From the NCBI GenBank assembly GCA_003242035.1, contig QBMC01000004.1, positions 1-64,000 on the forward strand: a DNA stretch of 64,000 nucleotides, given 5' to 3'. Shown one piece after another: positions 57,480-64,000 of this stretch. The notes under the pieces are model-generated. The model saw nothing but the letters and a program-made list of their open reading frames with translations, was not told the DNA's origin and did not search any database. Origin of the DNA: Nodosilinea foveolarum (GTDB lineage Bacteria; Cyanobacteriota; Cyanobacteriia; Phormidesmidales; Phormidesmidaceae). Each line of letters begins with the position of its first letter. Positions within the stretch are counted from its first letter, which is position 1. Made by a program: the position numbers and the translations under genes.

Positions 57480-59195
57480 CTAACTCGATTCGCTCTGACT
57501 TACTACCATAAACTCTAGCCTTGGCCCATCAGCCTTATTGCCAAAGCGAATTTGCGTTCCTGGAGCCAGCGTCACCTCTTGCCGATGTACCCCGCGCCAC
57601 ACGCCGTCTTGCAGATAAAACGTCCCAAATCGCGAGTCATCTTTCAAAAAATAAACGCACTCCAAAACGCCCTCGACTCCGCTTTCTGAGTGCTGACTCA
57701 TCATCCGCCGATGAAAAATCTCGGCATGGCTACTCGACACCCACTGCTCAGAAAGCACCAAATCATTGCTCTGCTGTCGGCCAATCCGCAGCCCGTCGCT
57801 GTCAATTACCCAGGTCTGAGCCGGATCGTCAGCATCCCTCAAAATGGCCTGTTCCTGACGCAGCAAACTGCCCGCGCTCGGATCAAACTGCGTGGTGGTT
57901 TCTAACGATTGCAGTAGCTCCCCGTCAAAATCGGGATGCATGTAGAGCACAGGCAGCGTCCAAGCGGGCTGATTGAAATGGTAAATCGCCAGCAAAGTCT
58001 GACGGGCCACCGCCACCGCTTCGTCAACCGGACGACGCTCGGCCAGCGCCTGCGTAAATACCTGAATAAACCGAATCGCCTCATCATCCGCAATCGAGTC
58101 GCGCATGGCCACCACCGCCGGTAACCCATGATGCAGCAGCACCTCGGCCAAACTACTGCGAGGCAAAGACTCCGTCTGAGTTTGCTCAGGCTGCGCCCCC
58201 CAGCAGGTGTTAAATACGGTCAGCTTCACCCTAGCGCGAACCAGCATCTGAGCCAGCTCCGTCCCGCTGAGCGTATCTTCTGATAGATACAGCAAACCGC
58301 CGTCTGCCCCCGGAACGCCGTGCCCAGAGTAAAAGAAGACGTTGTAGTCGCCATTATCTAATTGGCGCACTAGCTCAGTTGCGCTGGGCTGAAGCAGCAC
58401 GTCTACTCGTCTTTGAGCAGAACGCAAGTTCAAATCGCTGCTGCGCTCTAAAATTTGCTTCAGCAGCTCGGCCTCTTTAGCCAAATGTAGCTGAGAGTTA
58501 GGTCTATTTTCTTCGCCCGGTTTGCCTAGCACCAGCAAAATTTTCAATGACGGGTCTAGCTTACCTAGCTCTAGCTCCTCTACATCGCTGCTCGTCCGGC
58601 TAAACAGAATTTTCTTGCCGTTTAAAGACAGCGCCTGACTACCAGGCTGAGGCTGCATAATCTCCCAGGGCAGCGCGATAATTTCTGGACAGCGAATCTC
58701 TAGTCTCACTCGCAGCGGCAGCTCTCGCCCGGTCGCAATGCCTCTAGAGCGCTCAAAGCTACTTTCTACCGGCCCGCTAAACAGCCAGCGCCACAGGTTA
58801 ATGCCCAAATGCTGCATATAGCGGCTGCTATAGCTTTCTGGCTGGCCGTTCTCGATTTCCTCGGGTACGCTTGCCATCACCGGTTCGATCATTGCCTGCG
58901 CATTTAGCTCGGAGCCTAGCTCTGGCACGATATGCGGAACTTGAGGCAGCCCGCGCAGCGAAAACATGGTTTGCCAACTGTGCCAGGCTTGCGCTAGCTC
59001 CGCATCCCAAGCGCAGTCGTGATGGACATGGCCGCTAAGGTGAGGCGATCGCAACACCCAAATCGCAAACCGATTCTCAATCGGCAGCGCTGGCCTAATT
59101 TGGTCTTCCGGCGGCATTGGCGCAGCCTCTTTGGGGGAGAATCGCTGCAAACTATCGACCACCAGCCACAGACACAAAGTATCCTGGTTAGCCAT
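57480..59195 (-). CDS. CHAT-domain caspase-like protease fused to an FHA domain
   Basis: A 571-residue protein. A CHAT peptidase domain spans about residues 160-430. The catalytic His292 is in NVFFYSGHGVPG and Cys331 is in VFNTCWGAQ, both in caspase-like positions, with LPWEIMQPQP upstream. A C-terminal FHA domain (about 465-565) follows, with the phosphothreonine-binding loops LRIGRQQSNDLVLS and VSSSHAEIFHRR. CHAT proteases act in some bacterial defence and cell-death systems. The FHA domain suggests recruitment to phosphorylated proteins. The start ATG overlaps the PP2C stop by one base (TAATG), so translation is probably coupled. Confidence 0.88.
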   Translation of the reverse strand: MANQDTLCLWLVVDSLQRFSPKEAAPMPPEDQIRPALPIENRFAIWVLRSPHLSGHVHHDCAWDAELAQAWHSWQTMFSLRGLPQVPHIVPELGSELNAQAMIEPVMASVPEEIENGQPESYSSRYMQHLGINLWRWLFSGPVESSFERSRGIATGRELPLRVRLEIRCPEIIALPWEIMQPQPGSQALSLNGKKILFSRTSSDVEELELGKLDPSLKILLVLGKPGEENRPNSQLHLAKEAELLKQILERSSDLNLRSAQRRVDVLLQPSATELVRQLDNGDYNVFFYSGHGVPGADGGLLYLSEDTLSGTELAQMLVRARVKLTVFNTCWGAQPEQTQTESLPRSSLAEVLLHHGLPAVVAMRDSIADDEAIRFIQVFTQALAERRPVDEAVAVARQTLLAIYHFNQPAWTLPVLYMHPDFDGELLQSLETTTQFDPSAGSLLRQEQAILRDADDPAQTWVIDSDGLRIGRQQSNDLVLSEQWVSSSHAEIFHRRMMSQHSESGVEGVLECVYFLKDDSRFGTFYLQDGVWRGVHRQEVTLAPGTQIRFGNKADGPRLEFMVVSQSESS

Positions 59196-61795
59196 TAACT
59201 CTCACAGCTCCCACGCTGGTCGGGCGGTAAATTGGGAGCGCCCATAGCAAACTGCTCGACGCTGCGGCTTAAAGCCCAACCCTGATTGCCTGGTGACAAC
59301 AGCGACACACCACCTGGGGCTAGCGGCAAAGCTGCGTCCTCAGTCGATTTAACGGGCGCAGATCCTTCGACTGGCGTTTCAGCGAGGCTATTTCCCGACG
59401 GAATTGTACAGACCTTGAGCTGCACCCATTGCGCAGCGGCGACCGGTTCGAGCGCAACTATTTGAGCGATCGCACCGACGGGTATTGTAAAAGGAACCGC
59501 ATTGGGCAGGCTGCCATCCTCGGGGTTGGGATAAATCAAAATCTGAGTCGCTCCCTCAGTCGGCAAAACATCGCGATCGCTAATGCCCGGTGTTGCGGTA
59601 GCGGTATTTCTGGCCGTATTTCTGGCCGTATTCCTGACCGTGTTACCAGATGTAGGCGCAGAACTCGATGCTCGGCGAATCCGCACATACGCACCTTTAC
59701 TCAGGTCAACTGGAGGGCTAGGTACTGGAGCAGAGGCAGCGCCCGAGCTGATTTCTTCTTCATTTAAGGATTCTAATGCACTCGGAGAACTCGCCACTGG
59801 CGCACTAAAGCGATTAGTCAAGTCGGGAAGGAGGAAATAGAGTAGCCCGCCAGCCCCCGCTAATATCAGTAGGGCAATGCCCCCTTTCAAGACTCCAGAG
59901 GCCGCGTTTGAGGGTTTGGACTTAGGAAACTGTTGGGTCTGTCCCGTTAATGACCGACCGCTATCAGTGTCATCAGCGCCCGCCATCAGTTGAGTCGTAG
60001 CGGTGTCTTCGCTTGGACTGCGGGTAGCTGAATCAGCGGACGCTAGCGAGGCTAAACCCGTCTGAGACCGCGATCGCTTTTTACCCAGCGGCAAACTCGT
60101 CACTGGTACAGCCGCTGTCTCTGCTCCCTGCGCACGAGTGGCCAACTCCCTGGGCACCATGCGCTCCGAAGGCAAGGCAACCCTCACCCCCACTAAACCC
60201 ACTGTTACGTTGTCGTGGCCGTTGTATTTATTCGCAATCTCCACTAGCTGCTGGCCCACAGCCGACACCGAACCCGAGCCGACTACCAGTGGCCTTAGCA
60301 CAGAGGGCCAAAACTGCTCGACGCGATCGCTATCACTCAACCCGTCCGAGCACAGCAAAAACAAACAGTCTTCGTCCATCACAAACCGCTGCACGGTTGG
60401 CCGCAGCGTTTGCGATGGCCCCATTCCCAAAGCCTGAATCAAAGATCCTGAGCCTGGTTGAGTGAGCGCCTCTCGATACAAACCACCGGCTAGTCTCACT
60501 TGCCGAGAAGCCACATCGTCATCTAGCGTTACCTGCTGGCAGTTTTGCTGACTAATACGATAGGCCCGACTGTCGCCCAGATGCGCAATATAAACATCAG
60601 CCCCTTTCATCAGTGCCAGCACTAACGTAGTGCCCATGCGATCGCGAGCCTGTCGCTGCGCCTGATCGTTCTGAGCCGAAATCTCATCGTTAGCGGCGCA
60701 AATAGCCTCTTCTATCGCCAGCGTCAGCGCTGTCGAACTCAGCCCAGGCGCATCTGTCATTAGCAGCGGTTCTAGCTGATTGCGAATCGTCTCGATCGCC
60801 AGCTTAGAAGCAATATCGCCCCCCTGATGTCCGCCAATGCCATCACACACAATCAGCAGTTGAGGACTCGCTGTTGTCTGCTGCGAAGTGACTGACGCTG
60901 TCGCCCCACTTTCCGGGTAGCAGGCATCCTCATTGCGTTTGCGAGTCGGCCCTTGATCGGTATATACGGCTAAGTCGTAGTTCACCGTTTGGCCCTCTGC
61001 GCAGACCGCGATCGCCGCCGAAAGTCGTTCACAAAGCTGCTCTACCGAAAGCTGCTGCCGCTCCAACTGCTCACATAGCCGTTCTAGAAAAGCTCGCACC
61101 GCTTGATTCGCTTTTTCTGCGAGTGATCGCCAGCTCAAACCCAAATCTATCAGCGTTGGCTGCTGCGTTGATTGCCCAGCCAGCTCAGCAGAGGTTGCTC
61201 CCGCCGCTAGCGCCAACAGACGAACAATCGATCCATCCACTCGCAGCAAATTTGCGTCCAGCAGCGTCGCGGCCACCTGTTCTTGAACAAAAGGCTCCCA
61301 AAGCTGAGCAATCTGCCACAACCAGCTAAGCTGGCGCAGCGGTGGCGCACTTTTCCACTGGCTGCTGAGCGTCGGCAGCAGTTCCGGTACATGGCCTGGG
61401 CCAGCCGCTGTATCGGCCTCTACACCCACCGCCAGCGCACTCGACTCCAGCATCGTCACGTAGTCACCATCCGGCGTTTTCATCACCGAATAAACCCTGG
61501 GCACATGCAGCGGATAGGCCGACAAATGCAGATAGGCCGTTAGAAAGGTAGGCAAATCGGGCGGCGATTCTGGAACGAGTCCGGGCTTAGTATCTAGAAA
61601 GGTGCGATCGCGCTTAAGTAAATAGCGCTGATTCACCAGGCTGTTGACCTTCAGCGTAGAGACCAAATCTCCCACGCCCCAAAGATAGTAGTGAGGCAGC
61701 GCACTCTGACAAACCTGGCAGACTAACACGTCCTCAGGATTCACCGTTTTGCAGCTAGGGTTAGGGCAATTAATCACTAAACTTAAATCACTCAA
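59195..61795 (-). CDS. PP2C-type Ser/Thr phosphatase with zinc ribbon and degenerate kinase-like region
   Basis: An 866-residue protein. A zinc ribbon lies at residues 10-29 (Cys10, Cys15, Cys26, Cys29). Residues 60-265 read as a degenerate protein-kinase C-lobe: LLDANLLRVDGSIVRLLAL sits where an HRD-to-DFG stretch would be but lacks the catalytic residues. A complete PP2C domain spans about 272-540 with GPTRKRNEDAC, LIVCDGIGGHQGGD, AHLGDSRAY, LCSDGLSD and GHDNVTVGL. After a Ser/Thr linker, one membrane helix (GGIALLILAGAGGLLYFLL, about 638-656) leads to a C-terminal extracytoplasmic-type domain with NTAR repeats. It is the first gene of the operon. Confidence 0.9.
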   Translation of the reverse strand: MSDLSLVINCPNPSCKTVNPEDVLVCQVCQSALPHYYLWGVGDLVSTLKVNSLVNQRYLLKRDRTFLDTKPGLVPESPPDLPTFLTAYLHLSAYPLHVPRVYSVMKTPDGDYVTMLESSALAVGVEADTAAGPGHVPELLPTLSSQWKSAPPLRQLSWLWQIAQLWEPFVQEQVAATLLDANLLRVDGSIVRLLALAAGATSAELAGQSTQQPTLIDLGLSWRSLAEKANQAVRAFLERLCEQLERQQLSVEQLCERLSAAIAVCAEGQTVNYDLAVYTDQGPTRKRNEDACYPESGATASVTSQQTTASPQLLIVCDGIGGHQGGDIASKLAIETIRNQLEPLLMTDAPGLSSTALTLAIEEAICAANDEISAQNDQAQRQARDRMGTTLVLALMKGADVYIAHLGDSRAYRISQQNCQQVTLDDDVASRQVRLAGGLYREALTQPGSGSLIQALGMGPSQTLRPTVQRFVMDEDCLFLLCSDGLSDSDRVEQFWPSVLRPLVVGSGSVSAVGQQLVEIANKYNGHDNVTVGLVGVRVALPSERMVPRELATRAQGAETAAVPVTSLPLGKKRSRSQTGLASLASADSATRSPSEDTATTQLMAGADDTDSGRSLTGQTQQFPKSKPSNAASGVLKGGIALLILAGAGGLLYFLLPDLTNRFSAPVASSPSALESLNEEEISSGAASAPVPSPPVDLSKGAYVRIRRASSSAPTSGNTVRNTARNTARNTATATPGISDRDVLPTEGATQILIYPNPEDGSLPNAVPFTIPVGAIAQIVALEPVAAAQWVQLKVCTIPSGNSLAETPVEGSAPVKSTEDAALPLAPGGVSLLSPGNQGWALSRSVEQFAMGAPNLPPDQRGSCES

Positions 61796-61806
61796 CAGCA
61801 GACCCT

Positions 61807-61868
61807 TAGTACATACCAGCTAGTACATACCAGCGAGCCACTGTCAGAACAACATTTTTCAGAACAAC
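61807..61868 (-). promoter_or_regulatory. two pairs of direct repeats upstream of the PP2C operon
   Basis: TAGTACATACCAGC is tandemly duplicated at 61807-61820 and 61821-61834. TCAGAACAAC occurs at 61844-61853 and 61859-61868. They lie in the 93-base gap between ndhM and the PP2C start, 12-73 bases before the ATG, where operator sites would be expected. Confidence 0.6.
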
Positions 61869-61888
61869 GATTTCAACAGAACTGTCGC

Positions 61889-62230
61889 CTATTTAGACGC
61901 TTCTACAACCCGAGGAAGACCCATGCTGTAGTTCAAAACACGGTTTTCCAGGTTGTAACTAATATCTCCCGACTTTAGCAGGGCGCGGACAAAGTGCTCT
62001 AGATCCGAGCCAATCCGCCTCAGATTATAGTCCGTTAGCGTCTCTCCCTTATAGTCATCAACTAAACGATCAAATTCCTGATTCACCCTTTTAACGGCTT
62101 CGTCTGTCCAGTTAAACTCATTCTCTGGATCAATATCTAGCGTCAGCTTATCTTCACTAGGCACTATCTCGTTATCTTCAATCGTCGCCGCATAAATTAA
62201 GACATGGCGGGTTGTAGACTTTAGCAGCAT
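61889..62230 (-). CDS. ndhM: NAD(P)H-quinone oxidoreductase subunit M
   Basis: A 113-residue peripheral-arm subunit of the NDH-1 complex, which drives cyclic electron flow and respiration in thylakoids. The start MLLKSTTRHVLIYAATIEDN and the blocks LTLDIDPENEFNWTDEAV, LTDYNLRRIGSDLEHFVR and NYSMGLPR are diagnostic. It is 93 bases upstream of the PP2C gene on the same strand but is not functionally related to it. It is divergent from the histidine phosphatase gene. Confidence 0.96.
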   Translation of the reverse strand: MLLKSTTRHVLIYAATIEDNEIVPSEDKLTLDIDPENEFNWTDEAVKRVNQEFDRLVDDYKGETLTDYNLRRIGSDLEHFVRALLKSGDISYNLENRVLNYSMGLPRVVEASK

Positions 62231-62411
62231 AAATAGACACTCACAAACAGAAATAAGGACAAAAATCGCAAATCAAAAATGACAGGTTCTGTCCATAAAA
62301 ACCTTACCTGCCTATTGTAAGCGTTTAACCTGCGTCCTGTGACGTCGGAAAAGGCAGTGAAAAAACCCGTCCAAACAGTCCTCCTACTGCCTAATTACAC
62401 AGCCAGTCAAA

Positions 62412-63170
62412 TTGTCCTATCTCAAACTTTTACTCATTCGCCATGCTCAGTCCGCAGGCAACGTTCAAAGACGAATGGAAGGTCAAAGTTCCACCTCGCT
62501 AACCGATCTCGGACGACAGCAAGCAAGACAGTTAGCCCGTTTAATCGTGCCAACCGCGCCCAACCGTCCGCTCATGGGTTGGCCAACCCATCTCTACAGC
62601 AGCCCACTCCTACGCGCCCAACAAACCGCTCAACCTTTAATAGATGCGCTCCAGTCCTTAGATCATCAATTTCAAACCATTGTCGATAGTCGTCTTCAGG
62701 AAATTCATCAGGGTATTTTTCAGGGACTCACTTGGTCGGAAGCTCAGGCGCAGTTTCCGGATCTGTGCGCCCACCTCATGTCCAGTCTAGAGTGGCACCC
62801 GGTTCCAGGGGCCGAATCGCCAACAGCCGCTAGCACGCGATCGCACCACTGGCTTCAGCATATCCTTAGCGCTCACTCACCGGGAGACACCGTTTGGGCC
62901 GTTTCCCACGCGGGTATCATGCTGCATTTAATTACCGAAATAATGGGCTGCGTTAGCGAAGCCTCTCCCAAGGAGAATCGCCTCTGGCAGACAGAAATTG
63001 ACCATACGGCAACCTTCGAATTCTGGCTCTCTCAACTTGATCTTAATCACCCGCTAAAGGCATCGCAGCCAGATGCCTTCAGCCCAAAACGATGGATTCT
63101 CAAACGATTCAATCAGGTCGTCTCAGACCCGCTAGCCGTGCCAGCCCAAACAAATTGCCTCGCAGAATAG
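62412..63170 (+). CDS. histidine phosphatase superfamily protein (phosphoglycerate mutase-like)
   Basis: A 252-residue protein starting at TTG 62412. No in-frame ATG precedes the catalytic LLLIRHAQSAGN (phosphohistidine His11). The second catalytic region is VWAVSHAGIMLHLIT. ALQSLDHQF and RLQEIHQGIFQGLTW supply the Glu of the active site (E-x2-Q-G). The C-terminal tail (about residues 215-252) is family-variable. The substrate may be a phosphosugar or phosphoprotein; a glycolytic mutase role is not established. It is divergent from ndhM. Confidence 0.85.
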   Translation: MSYLKLLLIRHAQSAGNVQRRMEGQSSTSLTDLGRQQARQLARLIVPTAPNRPLMGWPTHLYSSPLLRAQQTAQPLIDALQSLDHQFQTIVDSRLQEIHQGIFQGLTWSEAQAQFPDLCAHLMSSLEWHPVPGAESPTAASTRSHHWLQHILSAHSPGDTVWAVSHAGIMLHLITEIMGCVSEASPKENRLWQTEIDHTATFEFWLSQLDLNHPLKASQPDAFSPKRWILKRFNQVVSDPLAVPAQTNCLAE

Positions 63171-63297
63171 CCTCAATCATCCCCCAAAACGACCGGTCTC
63201 AATTTCAGGTATCCTCTATAGATTAAGGTTCGATACTTATTAACCCCCTTTCGAGACCAAGCCCGTTTGCGGCTACGGGCTGAAACCAGGAGCCAGC

Positions 63298-64000
63298 ATG
63301 ATTAACCCAGCCAGCGAAACCTTTGGGCAAGCTCGACAAGGCAGCGTTGCCGCGATTATTCAAGTGCTCAACGAGCAGCTAGCCGACCATGGCATTCGTA
63401 CCCGCGCTGTGGTAGCCGATGGGATGCTGCAAATTCTATGCGAAGCTGCCGGTGCCAAGCAGCTAGACCAAGAAACAGTGGTCAATCGCGTTCGCCACGT
63501 GCTAGAAACCATCAGCCCTAACCGCATTCGCAAAGTCAAAATCAACAGTCGTACTGTTAAAGAAGAACAGCTCCTCTGGCTCGAAGAAATCAATCGGAAC
63601 CCTGAAAATGCATTGCTGTGGTCTGAAATTATCATCCTCAAGCAGCCTTTTTTTGCCCAGCGGTGGGTGCGCGATCGCAAGCTCAGATCGGCTGGCCCGC
63701 TAATCAAAGACGTCACCGATCCGGAACCCGTCGTCAGCTTCTCCACTATGTTTATCAGTGGACTGGGTCTAATTGCCCTGATTCTGGGGGCCTTGTGGCT
63801 ATTTAGAGAAGATCTTGGTATTGGCAAAACTAACATCGCTGAAAACACTGCGACATCTGCCGAACAGCCTGCGCTCAACCCACCTAATGAAGAAACGCTA
63901 GCTATCGGCGACGCTGACCAAAACCCTGCTGATCGCGCTGCTAACACGACCCCTTCAAATCTGCCTGAATCGGGCGATCGCAACCCACCCACCGCTACCA
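63298..64000 (+). CDS. membrane protein with N-terminal soluble domain (truncated by window end)
   Basis: The frame is open from ATG 63298 to the window edge (234 codons seen). The N-terminal region (MINPASETFGQARQGSVAAI, VLNEQLADHGIRTRAVVADG, VNRVRHVLETISPNRIRKVK) has an alpha/beta appearance, followed by one membrane helix (TMFISGLGLIALILGALWLF) near residues 155-174. The exported part is low-complexity Asn/Pro/Ala/Thr/Glu. I do not recognise the family. A longer C-terminal domain may continue beyond the window. Confidence 0.7.
   Translation, partial: MINPASETFGQARQGSVAAIIQVLNEQLADHGIRTRAVVADGMLQILCEAAGAKQLDQETVVNRVRHVLETISPNRIRKVKINSRTVKEEQLLWLEEINRNPENALLWSEIIILKQPFFAQRWVRDRKLRSAGPLIKDVTDPEPVVSFSTMFISGLGLIALILGALWLFREDLGIGKTNIAENTATSAEQPALNPPNEETLAIGDADQNPADRAANTTPSNLPESGDRNPPTAT

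Noticed and set aside
63360-63992. 210-residue open frame on the minus strand at the right edge
   Set aside because: It is antisense to the plus-strand frame open from 63298 to the window end, which has a good start, a membrane helix and normal composition. The minus frame is Ser/Arg-rich with no recognisable domain.

Overview
The window is chromosomal DNA from a phycobilisome-containing cyanobacterium. It encodes allophycocyanin and its core linker (apcE, apcA, apcB, apcC), PsaC, NdhM, Ycf54, a high-light-inducible protein, a CcaA-type carbonic anhydrase and a cyanobacterial ATP synthase operon with duplicated b subunits. The HIP1 octamer GCGATCGC recurs throughout (for example 910-917), which also fits. 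I cannot name genus or species. Genes are dense, and most intergenic gaps are under 300 bp. I saw no rRNA, tRNA, CRISPR array, prophage or intact transposase.

Layout. 1-11335: housekeeping genes (hemC, a TPR protein, beta-carbonic anhydrase, obg, holA, a CmpR/CbbR-type LysR regulator, a CysQ-type nucleotidase, a PfkB-type kinase, rsmI). A perfect HLR1 light-response motif and a small gene or sRNA lie at 6844-7120. 11640-13284: an HAD-like protein and a HigBA toxin-antitoxin pair. 13496-19678: the ATP synthase operon atp1-atpI-atpH-atpG-atpF-atpD-atpA-atpC on the minus strand. 21383-26492: the phycobilisome core genes, followed by a convergent hli gene and a cyAbrB regulator. 27638-30146: two cobalamin genes and a lipoprotein. 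30372-33859: folD, crtE, a DUF212 protein, a secreted protein and ycf54. 33982-40700: an exopolysaccharide/cyanoexosortase locus on the minus strand (aminotransferase, exosortase, partner protein, Wza-like, Wzc-like). 40992-48234: two unknown genes, ndk, a large hybrid histidine kinase, def and ftsX. 48324-53228: psaC, acpP, an apparent IS200/IS605 remnant, fabF and tkt. 53372-64000: a RecB-like nuclease, a secreted protein, a geranylgeranyl-reductase-family flavoprotein, a three-gene PP2C / CHAT-FHA / unknown operon, ndhM, a histidine phosphatase and a truncated membrane protein.

The strongest candidates for new biology are three. (1) The operon at 56727-61795 couples a zinc-ribbon/degenerate-kinase/PP2C phosphatase to a CHAT caspase-like protease fused to a phosphothreonine-reading FHA domain, with an uncharacterised third protein and tandem repeats in its promoter. 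(2) A small transcription unit lies under a perfect HLR1 motif between holA and the LysR gene. (3) Mutually exclusive hairpins lie in the unusually long apcB-apcC spacer. A short IS605-like relic upstream of fabF may preserve an omega-RNA-like right end. All calls come from reading the sequence and from family knowledge; no database search was run.
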